Assembly: GCA_964555065.1 (NCBI GenBank)
Contig: CAZKRB010000004.1
Span: 13,213-77,212 of the forward strand
Direction: 5' to 3'
DNA: 64,000 nt
Source: Syntrophus sp964555065
GTDB lineage: Bacteria; Desulfobacterota; Syntrophia; Syntrophales; Syntrophaceae
The notes under the pieces are model-generated. The model worked only from the letters and a program-made list of their open reading frames with translations, had not been told where the DNA came from and did not search any database. Positions 43,188 to 52,053 of this stretch are shown piece by piece (the stretch's first letter is position 1; each line of letters opens with the position of its first letter). Position numbers and translations under genes: made by a program.

Positions 43188-44068
43188 ATCGTGAAAAATT
43201 GAAAGCGTGGGTGCAGGCCAGCCGACCGCCCTTCTTTGTTGCCACCCTGATTCCGCTTTCCGCCGGGGCGGTCCTGGCCCACAGGCAGGGCGCCTTTTCC
43301 CTTCCGATCTTTCTTCTGGTCCTGTTCGGATCCTTCCTGGTGCACTTCGCGACGAACATTTCCAACGACTACTTCGATCACCTCCAGGGGACCGATGCCG
43401 GGGAATCCATCGGCGGATCCCGGGTTCTGCAGGAAGGCAAGATCAAGGTGGCGGAGCTGGGGAGAGCCATCGTGCTCCTGTACGTCGTCGCCGCCCTAAT
43501 CGGCTTCTCCCTCGCCTGGACTCTGAAATTGTGGGTGCTGATCCCGCTGATGGCCCTGGCCTTCTTCAGCAGCCTCTTCTACGTGGCGCCTCCCGTCCGC
43601 TACGGCTACCACGGTCTGGGCGAGCTTTTCGTCGCCGCCAACATGGGGCCGGTCATGGTCCTGGGCTCCTACTGGGTCCTCCTGGGTCGGATGGACTGGA
43701 CGCCCCTGCCTGTAACCCTTCCCATCGGCCTGATGGTCGCCCTGATTCTGTACTACCAGAGCCTGCCGGACATGGAAACGGACCGGGAGGCGGGCAAAAG
43801 AACCCTGGCCGTCCGCCTGGGGAAGAAGGGCGCGCTGGCGCTGCTGCTGGCCTTCTGGGCTCTGATCTACGCCAGCATCGCCGCTCTGACCGCTGCCGGA
43901 TATTTTTCGTTCATCGCCTGGGGGGCGGCGCTGACGCTCCCGCTGCTGCTCAAACTCTGGAAAATCATCCAGGCGACCCGCGATTGGGTGGAACTGGACC
44001 GCTATGGAAAATACATCCGCATCTTTTACTTCATCAACGGCCTGATTCTGGTCGCGGCCCTGTTTTAA
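43184..44068 (+). CDS. menA: 1,4-dihydroxy-2-naphthoate prenyltransferase
   Basis: UbiA-superfamily membrane enzyme that attaches the polyprenyl tail to dihydroxynaphthoate, giving demethylmenaquinone. 294 residues with eight or so hydrophobic helices. First Asp-rich motif NISNDYFDHLQGTDAGE; second LPDMETDREAGKRTLAVRLG. N-terminal WVQASRPPFFVATLIPLSAG is typical. Last gene of the men operon; the final methyltransferase (menG/ubiE) is not in this window. Confidence 0.96.
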   Translation: MNREKLKAWVQASRPPFFVATLIPLSAGAVLAHRQGAFSLPIFLLVLFGSFLVHFATNISNDYFDHLQGTDAGESIGGSRVLQEGKIKVAELGRAIVLLYVVAALIGFSLAWTLKLWVLIPLMALAFFSSLFYVAPPVRYGYHGLGELFVAANMGPVMVLGSYWVLLGRMDWTPLPVTLPIGLMVALILYYQSLPDMETDREAGKRTLAVRLGKKGALALLLAFWALIYASIAALTAAGYFSFIAWGAALTLPLLLKLWKIIQATRDWVELDRYGKYIRIFYFINGLILVAALF

Positions 44069-44408
44069 TCGGGCGCTGCAGATCCGACGCCGAAAGAACG
44101 CTCCCCTGCCGACGGAAGATATTCGTGTGGAGGGGGGCTCGTGTATACAGAATCGCTTGCGATCACCGGGGTCATGGACTGCATGCCGTGGAAAACCTGC
44201 AACAGCTGCGCGGAGAAGTACAACGGCACTTTCCGCGTCAAACAGTTCACCTGTCTCGATCCGTCCCGGATTTTGGTTTTTGCTCAGCTGAGGGATCGCG
44301 GAAGTTTATGGAAAGCCTGTTGAGGGTTTCAATTAAAGGAGAAAAGGGAGCCGGCATACCGGATCGATCAGCGCGGCAATCGGGTGTGCTTTTTTACCGG
44401 GATGTGCT
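44069..44408. other. Intergenic region after menA
   Basis: Holds the transposase relic at 44141-44323. I see no terminator with a T-run, and no other gene. Confidence 0.5.
44141..44323 (+). mobile_element. Relic of an IS4-type (DUF4372) transposase N-terminus
   Basis: A 60-residue frame whose middle reads DCMPWKTCNSCAEKYNG, TFRVKQFTC and FAQLRDRGSL. This is the pattern of the N-terminal DUF4372 domain of IS4-family transposases (FLPWxxF...RYxGxxRVKxFxCxxQFxxMAFAQLTYRESLRDI). It degenerates and stops right after the FAQL motif, and no catalytic DDE part follows. No terminal inverted repeats were found. A decayed insertion is the best reading. Confidence 0.6.
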
Positions 44409-45767
44409 ATGGTGCCCGCCATGGAGCCGCGAATCATTCCCCGGAAGGAACACCGGATAACCCGAAAGCAGATCAACCCGAACGTCCTGCGCACGCTCTA
44501 CCGCCTTCGTGACAACGGCTTCATTGCGTACCTGATCGGGGGATGTGTCCGCGACCTGCTCCTGGAGCGCACGCCTAAGGACTTCGATATCGCCACGAAC
44601 GCCACCCCCGGCCAGATCAAGCGGCTCTTCCGTAACTGCCGTCTCGTCGGCCGTCGATTTCGGCTGGCCCATCTGCACTTCCAGAACGAAATCCTCGAAG
44701 TTTCCACGTTCCGGGCCGCCGCCCCCCCCTCCGATGAAGAGGGCGCCGAAGAGCCCGGCCCGGATAGCCGCCCGCCCCGGCACCTGAAGGACGAGGACGG
44801 AATGGTTCTCCGGGATAACGTCTTCGGTACGCCGGAAGAGGATGCCCTCCGCCGGGACTTCACCATCAATGCCCTTGCCTACAATATTGCCGATTTTTCG
44901 GTGATAGACTACTCGACGGGACTGAGCGACCTCCACGAACGGCTCCTGCGCCCCATCGGCGACCCGTATCTGCGCTTTACGGAAGACCCCGTGCGCATGC
45001 TCCGCGCCGTTCGTTTTGCCGCCTCCCATGACTTCGTCATCGAGCCCGCCACGTGGGAGGTCCTCTGCGAGCTTTCCTCTACGATATCCCGAGCTTCGCC
45101 GGCCAGGCTCTATGAAGAGGTTTTGAAACTCTTCCTCGTTGGGTATGCGCGGCCGGTTTTCGCCCTCCTGGGAAAAAGCGGGCTCCTGGCCGCCCTTTTT
45201 CCCGGGCTTGGCCGGTGGCTCGAAGAGCGCGATCTTCACCGGAGTCTCCTGCTCACCCAGCTGGAATTCCTCGATCGGCAATGCCAGGATGAAGCGTCGC
45301 CATCCCCTCCGTTCTTCTTCGCCGCCTTCTTCGGGACCGGCCTGGAGGAAGCCGCGCTGGAATGCAGCCGGAACGGAATTCCCCACCAGCAGGCGCTGGA
45401 TGCCGTCTGCAACGAATTCCTCGCCGAGTGTTCCAGGACGGTGAGCATTCCGGGGAGGATCGGAAGCCAGATGCGCGGCATCCTCTCCATGCAGCCGGCG
45501 CTGCACAGAAAGCCGCCGCGCCGTCCCGCCGTCCTGGCAGGCAGACCGGGGTTCACCGACGCCCTGGCCTACCTGCGTCTCACCGCCGAAACGAGGCCTG
45601 AAAATCGGGGCGCGCTGGCATGGTGGGACGCCTTCCTTTCCGGAACCCTTCCCCCGGACGAAACGGCGCCGCCCGCCGATAAAGCCCCGTCAAAACGAAG
45701 GAGAAGGAGACGGCGCCGCCATCGTCCCGCCGCCCCAACCGCTGCTTCGCCTCCCGCTTCGGAGTGA
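44409..45767 (+). CDS. pcnB: Poly(A) polymerase / tRNA nucleotidyltransferase-family protein
   Basis: 448-452 residues. Class II nucleotidyltransferase head: ITRKQINPNVLRTLYRLRDNGFIAYLIGGCVRDLLLERTPKDFDIATNATP with the GG and DxD elements, then FRNCRLVGRRFRLAHLHF. The RRDFTINALAYN and RPIGDPYLRFTEDPVRMLRAVRFAA blocks follow. The R-R-F-R-L-A-H element and the very basic C-terminus (RRRRRRRRH) indicate PcnB, which adds poly(A) tails that target RNA for decay. The start is ATG 44409 or 44421 (MEPRIIPRKEH); the ribosome site is weak. Confidence 0.9.
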   Translation: MVPAMEPRIIPRKEHRITRKQINPNVLRTLYRLRDNGFIAYLIGGCVRDLLLERTPKDFDIATNATPGQIKRLFRNCRLVGRRFRLAHLHFQNEILEVSTFRAAAPPSDEEGAEEPGPDSRPPRHLKDEDGMVLRDNVFGTPEEDALRRDFTINALAYNIADFSVIDYSTGLSDLHERLLRPIGDPYLRFTEDPVRMLRAVRFAASHDFVIEPATWEVLCELSSTISRASPARLYEEVLKLFLVGYARPVFALLGKSGLLAALFPGLGRWLEERDLHRSLLLTQLEFLDRQCQDEASPSPPFFFAAFFGTGLEEAALECSRNGIPHQQALDAVCNEFLAECSRTVSIPGRIGSQMRGILSMQPALHRKPPRRPAVLAGRPGFTDALAYLRLTAETRPENRGALAWWDAFLSGTLPPDETAPPADKAPSKRRRRRRRRHRPAAPTAASPPASE

Positions 45768-46039
45768 AGGCAGCCGCCTGCCGGGGGGGGAAGGAGACTC
45801 ATTCAGAATCGATTTTGCCGCGGTTCTCTTCCGCCGTCCCCTTTCAGCAACGCACACCACCAAGGTTGGGCTTTGACATAAAGCAAATTTTTCGAATTCA
45901 CTCAGAAACGCATCCCGCTGGCCACAGGCTCAGCGGTTTATCAGAAATAACTTCTCGATTCATTTTATCAGGTAGATGACGTGAAGTTACTTAAGATCAA
46001 CACGCAACTCGATTCGTTGTCGGAAGAAGGAGGGCCGGG

Positions 46040-47401
46040 ATGGGCGTCATGATGCAGGGTTTCTATTGGGATTGCCACCACGCGGAGAATCTGGTCGAGA
46101 AGTGGTGGGATCACGTCAAGGGTAAGCTCCCCGACCTCGAAGCGGCGGGCTTCACCGGCCTGTGGCTTCCGCCGGCAGCGAAGGCCGACCAGCGTCTCGG
46201 TATGGGCTATGACCCCTGCGACTACTTCGATCTGGGGGAATTTGACCAGCAGGGGGGCGTACCCACCGGCTTCGGCACCCGCCGGCAGTTGACCGACCTG
46301 ATCCAGGCATGCCATGCCCACAAGCTGGAAGTCTACGCGGACGTAGTCTATAACCATTGCAGCGGGGGCGCTCTGGAGCCCAATCCCGACAGCGGCGTGC
46401 CCTATTACACCCGCTTCGTCCCTGCCAGCGGCAAGTTTCCGCGGGATTACTCCTGCTTCAATCCAAGCCGATTCGAGGCCTGGGACGCCTATTTCAGCTT
46501 CGGCGGCTTTCCGGACCTGTGTCATCGGAGTCCGGAAGTCTATCGCTGGCTGCTGGAGAACGCCCGGTTTCTGATCGAGGAAGTCGGCTTTGACGGCTTT
46601 CGTTTCGACATGGTCAAGGGCTACGGCACCTGGATGATCACGGCCCTGCTCGAATACCGCTACCAGCCGCAGGACGGCCGCCGCAACGTGGACGACAACA
46701 ACTGGAAATACTGGCGTCCCTTCGGGGTCGGCGAGTCGTGGTCCGGGGACCGGGAGATCAGCGAATGGATCGACTCCGCCAACTCCTGGAGTGACAATCC
46801 GGTTTCCGCTTTCGACTTCCCCCTCCGCTACCGGCTCAAGGATTTGTGCGACACGCCGGGATATTCCCTGCGCGAACTGACCCGGCCCGGGACCCTGTCC
46901 CAGGAGCGCCCCTTCCAGGCTGTGACCTTTGTGGACAACCACGACTTCCGGGGCGGAGACAGCCCGCCCATCATCAACGACAAGATGCTCGCCTATGCGT
47001 ACATCCTCACCCATCCCGGCTATCCCTGCGTCTTCTGGCAGGATTATTTCTCCTATGGGCTGGCCCTCCCCGGAGAGCCCGGCGGCATTGACGCCCTGGT
47101 GGCGGCGCACGAGAATTCAGCCGGAGGCGGATCGGTGGTCCGCTTCATCAATGACGATCTCTACCTCATGGAGCGCCTCGGCAATGGTTCTCAGTCCGGC
47201 CTGATCTTCGTCCTGAACAACCGCAACGATCGCTGGCAGGGCGCCTGGATCGACACCAACCACCCCGATCGGGTTTTCGAGCCGGTCGCCTGGCGCGGCC
47301 ACGGGAGCCTGGACCGTCCCCTGAACAGCCGAAGCGCCGGAGATGGCCGTGCCCAGTTCTGGGCGCCGCCGAGGGGCTATGCGGTCTATGCTCCCCGGTA
47401 G
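46040..47401 (+). CDS. GH13 alpha-amylase-family enzyme
   Basis: 453 residues with no signal peptide. (beta/alpha)8 barrel motifs: I ADVVYNHCSGG, II GFDGFRFDMVKGY with the nucleophile Asp, III GVGESW with the general-acid Glu, and IV FVDNHDFRGGD. The start MGVMMQGFYWDCHH and the closing beta domain are those of bacterial cytoplasmic alpha-amylases. The ATG follows a very strong AAGAAGGAGGG. It probably degrades internal glucans and may link to the trehalose operon. Confidence 0.93.
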   Translation: MGVMMQGFYWDCHHAENLVEKWWDHVKGKLPDLEAAGFTGLWLPPAAKADQRLGMGYDPCDYFDLGEFDQQGGVPTGFGTRRQLTDLIQACHAHKLEVYADVVYNHCSGGALEPNPDSGVPYYTRFVPASGKFPRDYSCFNPSRFEAWDAYFSFGGFPDLCHRSPEVYRWLLENARFLIEEVGFDGFRFDMVKGYGTWMITALLEYRYQPQDGRRNVDDNNWKYWRPFGVGESWSGDREISEWIDSANSWSDNPVSAFDFPLRYRLKDLCDTPGYSLRELTRPGTLSQERPFQAVTFVDNHDFRGGDSPPIINDKMLAYAYILTHPGYPCVFWQDYFSYGLALPGEPGGIDALVAAHENSAGGGSVVRFINDDLYLMERLGNGSQSGLIFVLNNRNDRWQGAWIDTNHPDRVFEPVAWRGHGSLDRPLNSRSAGDGRAQFWAPPRGYAVYAPR

Positions 47402-47714
47402 CTTTCAGGGACTGTTTCCCTCCTTTTCATGATAATAAAGGAAGGGGGAGGCATTGCCATTCAAGACGCGGCCTATTCAGGAAGGATAGCCGTTCCTTTC
47501 AAGGGGATATTGAGGAAGTCGGTGGCGCAGAGACGGCAGAGGCTGCACTCGAAGGGCAGGGAGAGGTACAGACTCTCCGCCGGCGAGCCCCCGGACCCGA
47601 ATCGGAACATGGGGGTTGATTTCCGGGGCGAGCTGTTGAATACTTCGAGTACTTGAGGAAAGGGGGAAATTCCTTCTCCCGTCGGACAATGACCCCTCAA
47701 GAACCCGGACACCT
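47402..47714. other. Intergenic region before the AsmA-like gene
   Basis: Contains an Fe-S gene relic (47515-47580) and a weak hairpin (AGGGA/TCCCT) after the amylase stop. No intact gene. Confidence 0.5.
47515..47580 (-). pseudogene. Relic of an HdrD-like Fe-S protein gene
   Basis: The minus-strand translation ESLYLSLPFECSLCRLCATDF nearly repeats NLYLAMAFECSLCRLCAAVC of the HdrD-like gene at 54306-55475. The DNA agrees at roughly four of five positions over about 50 bases. The surrounding frame has no other ferredoxin motifs, and the third Cys of the cluster is lost. A degraded paralogue fragment is the simplest account. Confidence 0.55.
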
Positions 47715-50330
47715 ATGCGTAAGAAGAAAAAGATCCTCCTCCTGATCATCGTCGTTCTTGCCGTGCCTTTTGCCTTACTTGTCGCGCTGTTCGCCCTGCT
47801 CCAGTCGCCCCGTGCCGTCAACGCGCTGGCGGCCCGGTTTCAGCCGCTCACCGGCATCGTGCTGCACGTCGATGACATCTCCGTCAACCGCCATCTGGAG
47901 GCCAAGGTCAGCGGGCTGCGCCTCAGGGAAGTCAAGGAGAAAGGCCTGGACATCGTTCTTGCCCAGGCGGACCTCCGGGCCGATGTGGGCGCCGGGCTGA
48001 AGGTGGAGGTGGAGAAGATTCTCCTGACCGGTCCGAGCTTCACCTTTCACCTCCAGAAGAAATCGGAAACGGATCCCTTTGCGATCCTCAAAAAACTGCC
48101 CCCCGTGCGCCTGCTGGAGGTGACGGACGGCCGGCTGGAGCTGAAGTCGGAGGAGGCGGTTTATTCCCTTCCGGGATTGGAGGTCACCATCCGGGACTTT
48201 GAACCGGAAGGCGGAGGAAAACTGAACGGCAGAGGCCGTTTCGATGTCCGCTCCCGGGGGCTGGCCGCACGGGGAAGTCTGGAGACGAACCTCTCCGTTT
48301 CCCGGTTTTCGCCCCGGCCATCCGGATCCGGTTCCGCCCGCCTCTCCCTGGATGCGGGGTCTTTCGGAGGAGTGAGCCTCGCTGACCTGACTTTTTCCAC
48401 GGGTCTCACATTGAGCGGCGACGTCCTCTCCCTCACCGGCGCGCAGGCCGCCCTCGGGAGCCTCTCCCGGGGAGAAGGGGCGGAGAAAATCACCGCCCGG
48501 AATCTCAAGGCGCGATTCAGCGGCTCCTACGACCAGAAGACATCGGCTTTTGCTCTGCCCTCCGTTGAAGCTTCCGGAGCGGGTGTCGGGTCGCTGAAGG
48601 GGCGGGCTTCGGGTACGGTGAAGCCCCCGAGCTGGAATGCGTCCCTGCGCGCCTCCTCGGTGGACCTGGCCCAGGTTTTCGGCCTGGTGAGACCCCTGCT
48701 TCCCCCGGACTACCGCAGCTGGACCTTCAAGGGAAGCGGCGGATTGGACGTGGAGAGCGAAGGTCGGACCGCCGGTGGCGCAACGGCATGGAAAGCCTCG
48801 GCCGTGGTGAATCTGAAGCAGGGCGGTTTTGCCTCGCCGGACAGCTCCAAGGCGGGAGAGCGGATTACCGGCAGGATCGAGTTGAAGCTGGGGACGCCGG
48901 AGAAAGGCCGCCAGGGCGCCTTCGCGCTGGCGCTGGAGGGCAGCGGCGGGGAACTCCTCTGGGGGACCTATTATCAGGACTTCAAGGGGGAAAAAATCAA
49001 GGTCATGTCCCGAGGCGCCTTTGACCGGAACCCCTTTTCCCTGTCCTCCTCCGGCACCTTGGATCTCTTCCGGACCGGCGACTATGCCTTTTCCGCGGAG
49101 TGGAAGCCCGATCACTCCGTCTTTTCCCTTGATGCCCGGGACGTTTCCTGTCCGCGCCTCTACCGTCTTGTCCTGCAGAATTACGTCGTCCAGAATTATC
49201 CCGGCTGGCAGGATCTCGCCCTGGAAGGAGAAACGGACCTGAAGTTGACGGCGACACTTTCACCGCAGCAGAAGACGGTCGAGGGAGATTTTTCCCTCCG
49301 GGGAGGGGCGGTTGATTCGCCTTCAAACAGGCTGGTTCTGACCGGGTTGAACATCACGCTCCCTTACGACCTGGCCCTGGCAGGGAAGCCATTGCCGGCG
49401 TCTTCAGGAGAGGCTCGGCAGGGGTCCCTGTCTTTTGCCCGGTTCGAGAAGGGCGAGATCCGGGTCGGCAGCCTGGAGACGCCTGTCGTGCTCTCGGGCA
49501 ACCGGTTTATTCTGCCGGAACCCGTCGGGCTAACCCTCTTCGGCGGCGAGGTGCGTCTGGCCGGGCTCAGGGCGGAGAATCTGCTGCGTCCCGATCTCCA
49601 GGTTGAAACCGGTCTGGCCGTCAGGCGCCTCGACCTGGAGACACTGATCGGGCAGGCGTCCCCCTGGCCGCTGCCGGGAAGGATTGATGGGGATCTCCCG
49701 TCCATTGTTTTTCGCGAGGGTCAGTGGAGCGCGGAAGGAGGGCTGGTCGTTCAGCTCTTCGAGGGGCGGGTGAACCTGACGAACCTCACCGCCGGCAGAG
49801 TCTTCTCCCCCTCCCGATTTTTCGGCGTCAATGCCGCCTTCGAGCAGATCAACCTGGAGGCGGTTACGGCAAACATCAAAATGGGGCGGATGACCGGACT
49901 CATCAAGGGCTCCCTGACGGACTTCCTCATGGAATACGGCCAGCCGGCCCGTTTCGATCTGGTCATCACCTCGGACCGGAGCCGGAAGGCGCCTCAGGAA
50001 ATCAGCGTGGACGCCATCAAGAACATACAGCTGATCAGCACGGGTTCGGGGGCGATTTCGGATATTCTCGGCAGTGGGCTGAACCAGTTCTTCAAGGAGT
50101 ATCCCTACCGAGCCATCGGCATCCGGTGCTCCCTGGTGGAGGATGTCTTTTCTCTGCGGGGGCTGATTCACGCGGGGGGAAAGGAATATCTTGTGAGACG
50201 GGGATGGCTCAGAGGCATTGACATTATCAACCAGAACCCGGACAATACCATCAGCTTCAAGGACATGGCGGAGCGGGTGGGGCGCGTCTTCCAGACGCGG
50301 GAGGAAAGCAGGACGGCGCCATCCGGATAA
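47715..50330 (+). CDS. ydbH: AsmA-like / YdbH-family intermembrane protein
   Basis: 871 residues. An N-terminal signal-anchor helix (KILLLIIVVLAVPFALLVALFALL, about residues 5-28) is followed by a long beta-rich body of repeated short strands, as in the AsmA-like bridge proteins thought to carry phospholipid between inner and outer membranes. The C-terminal 180 residues (EQINLEAVTANIKMGRMTG... and YRAIGIRCSLVEDVFSLRGLIHAGGKEYLVRRGW) match the YdbH conserved end. It is followed by the YdbL-domain lipoprotein after 43 bases, the same gene partnership as in E. coli ydbH-ynbE-ydbL. Confidence 0.85.
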   Translation: MRKKKKILLLIIVVLAVPFALLVALFALLQSPRAVNALAARFQPLTGIVLHVDDISVNRHLEAKVSGLRLREVKEKGLDIVLAQADLRADVGAGLKVEVEKILLTGPSFTFHLQKKSETDPFAILKKLPPVRLLEVTDGRLELKSEEAVYSLPGLEVTIRDFEPEGGGKLNGRGRFDVRSRGLAARGSLETNLSVSRFSPRPSGSGSARLSLDAGSFGGVSLADLTFSTGLTLSGDVLSLTGAQAALGSLSRGEGAEKITARNLKARFSGSYDQKTSAFALPSVEASGAGVGSLKGRASGTVKPPSWNASLRASSVDLAQVFGLVRPLLPPDYRSWTFKGSGGLDVESEGRTAGGATAWKASAVVNLKQGGFASPDSSKAGERITGRIELKLGTPEKGRQGAFALALEGSGGELLWGTYYQDFKGEKIKVMSRGAFDRNPFSLSSSGTLDLFRTGDYAFSAEWKPDHSVFSLDARDVSCPRLYRLVLQNYVVQNYPGWQDLALEGETDLKLTATLSPQQKTVEGDFSLRGGAVDSPSNRLVLTGLNITLPYDLALAGKPLPASSGEARQGSLSFARFEKGEIRVGSLETPVVLSGNRFILPEPVGLTLFGGEVRLAGLRAENLLRPDLQVETGLAVRRLDLETLIGQASPWPLPGRIDGDLPSIVFREGQWSAEGGLVVQLFEGRVNLTNLTAGRVFSPSRFFGVNAAFEQINLEAVTANIKMGRMTGLIKGSLTDFLMEYGQPARFDLVITSDRSRKAPQEISVDAIKNIQLISTGSGAISDILGSGLNQFFKEYPYRAIGIRCSLVEDVFSLRGLIHAGGKEYLVRRGWLRGIDIINQNPDNTISFKDMAERVGRVFQTREESRTAPSG

Positions 50331-50373
50331 CCCATTGCAATCCATTTGAAAAATTTTCTTTTCGGGAGGAATT

Positions 50374-50970
50374 ATGGAAAAGATCATCAAGACGGCAGGT
50401 TTTTTTGCGGTTCTGTTTTTCGTGTCCTGTGTGACCGTCAACATCTATTTCCCCGCCGCTGAAGTCCAGAAGGCGGCGGACAAGATCGTGGAGGAGGTGC
50501 GCAACAAGGCCAGCGAAGCGCAGCCGAAGCCGGAAGCTGTTCCGACACCGGGTCCTTCAAGCCGGCTGGACAGGCACCGGTTGTTCAACTTTGGCGCAGG
50601 TCTGGCCCATGCCGAAGTGAACATCGATATTTCCACCCCCGCCATCCGCGGAATCCAGGCGTCCATCAAGAACCGGTTCCCCCAGTTGAAACCCTTCTAC
50701 GACAAAGGGGCGATCGGCGAGAGCAACAGGGGCCTGGTGGAGGCGAGGGACACGGCCGGATTGAACCTCCAGGAGCGCAGCCAGGTCCTCAGGCTGATCG
50801 GCGAGGAGAACGGGGACCGGGCAGCCCTCTACCGGGAGCTTGCCGCGGCCAACAAACTCGGTCAGGATTCGGTGCCGCAGATCGAGAAGATTTTCGCCAA
50901 CAGCTGGCGGGGAAAGTCCCAGTCCGGCTGGTGGGTGCAGGGGGACAACGGGGCGTGGCAGAAGAAGTAG
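50374..50970 (+). CDS. Lipoprotein with YdbL (DUF1318) domain
   Basis: 198 residues. Signal peptide with lipobox FFVSC (Cys about residue 20), followed by TVNIYFPAAEVQKAADKIVEE and a low-complexity linker. The C-terminal 100 residues match YdbL: GAIGESNRGLVEARD, RAALYRELAAANKL, IFANSWRGKSQSGWWVQGDNGAWQKK. In E. coli the lipoprotein (YnbE) and the YdbL chaperone are separate; here the lipid anchor and the YdbL domain are on one polypeptide. Good ribosome site GGGAGGA. The terminator at 51000 ends the operon. Confidence 0.85.
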   Translation: MEKIIKTAGFFAVLFFVSCVTVNIYFPAAEVQKAADKIVEEVRNKASEAQPKPEAVPTPGPSSRLDRHRLFNFGAGLAHAEVNIDISTPAIRGIQASIKNRFPQLKPFYDKGAIGESNRGLVEARDTAGLNLQERSQVLRLIGEENGDRAALYRELAAANKLGQDSVPQIEKIFANSWRGKSQSGWWVQGDNGAWQKK

Positions 50971-51300
50971 CCGATCTGGTCTTCGCCCCAACGGGGTGGT
51001 GGGGGGAGCCGTCATGCTGTCGGTTCCCCCCATTTTTCAAGCGGTTTATATCAAAACGATCTTCGTTGTGCCTATTACAGGCAAGTGAGTTCTTTGACAT
51101 CCGCACAGGAAAATGCCTTCCTGCACCATTTTCAGAGGAATTAAGGGATTTGGATCGCAGGCATCAGTCCCGGTGAGAATGGAGAGGTTGAAGGGGATTC
51201 GTCGACAAATCGTTTTCAAAAGAGAACCTCTGTGCTATAAGGAGAACCACGGCGATGCATTCAGAATCGACTCCAGGTCCAGGATGGCGGGGCAACCTTG
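50971..51300. other. Intergenic region with terminator
   Basis: Apart from the terminator at 51000-51037 I see no gene. The final 100 bases before the ferredoxin contain short AT-rich stretches but no clear promoter. Confidence 0.5.
51000..51037 (+). terminator. Strong Rho-independent terminator
   Basis: TGGGGGGAGCCG (51000-51011) pairs with CGGTTCCCCCCA (51021-51032) over 12 positions with one G-T pair, a 9-base loop and then TTTTT. It lies about 30 bases after the YdbL-lipoprotein stop. Confidence 0.92.
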
Positions 51301-51966
51301 ATGACCAGATATGGGATCATTGTGGATATCGAAAAATGTACGGGATGCATGTCCTGTGTTGTGGCCTGCAAATACGAGAATCTGACCGGACCGGGGGTGT
51401 CCTGGAATAGAATCCTGACCATCGAGAGCGAAGTCCTGGATGCCGATACCTTTATCCGGTATGCCTGCATGCACTGTGATCAACCTCCCTGTGTGGAAGC
51501 ATGTCCGCGGATGGCCATCTCGAAGCGGCGGGATGGCATCGTCCTGATCGATCAGCAAAAATGCCAGGGGCAGGCCGAGTGCCTGGGGAAGTGCCTCGAA
51601 GCCTGTCCTTACGGTGTCATCGCCTTCAATCCCGGCGAGGAACATTGGCCCGGGTCAACGCCAACGGGCGGAACTTCACGGGAAAGCTGCCGTCTGCAGC
51701 AGCCCGGGAAGGCATCGAAATGCTCCCTGTGCGCCCACAGAATCGACAGGAGCCAGATCCCGATCTGTGTGGAAGTCTGCCAGGTCGGTGCGCTGATTTT
51801 CGAGGATCTGGATGATCTCAGCGGCGGTATTCGAGAGAAACTCCGGCAGACGGAGCAGCTGCTGCCTGAAAAGGGCGCCAGGCCGAAGGTGTATTATTTC
51901 ACGACGGGCAATTTTTTAAAACGGCTGGATCAGCAGCTCAGGGAAGACCCGGGCAGGATTCGGTAG
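51301..51966 (+). CDS. Orphan polyferredoxin (DMSO-reductase beta-subunit type)
   Basis: 221-222 residues with Cys clusters CTGCMSCVVAC, CMHCDQPPCVEAC, CQGQAECLGKCLEAC and CSLCAHRI...CVEVC, the four-[4Fe-4S] arrangement of electron-transfer subunits in molybdopterin oxidoreductases. The third cluster is irregular, with extra residues between the cysteines. No molybdopterin catalytic subunit, membrane anchor or chaperone gene is adjacent, so its partner must lie elsewhere. Start is TTG 51298 or ATG 51301. Confidence 0.88.
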   Translation: MTRYGIIVDIEKCTGCMSCVVACKYENLTGPGVSWNRILTIESEVLDADTFIRYACMHCDQPPCVEACPRMAISKRRDGIVLIDQQKCQGQAECLGKCLEACPYGVIAFNPGEEHWPGSTPTGGTSRESCRLQQPGKASKCSLCAHRIDRSQIPICVEVCQVGALIFEDLDDLSGGIREKLRQTEQLLPEKGARPKVYYFTTGNFLKRLDQQLREDPGRIR

Positions 51967-52053
51967 CAGCACCCCGAAGACTTTGACGATGTGGCCATCA
52001 TCGGTGACGGGGTGGCTGAACCGAAGGAAAAATTATTGTGAGGTACAGGGCGA

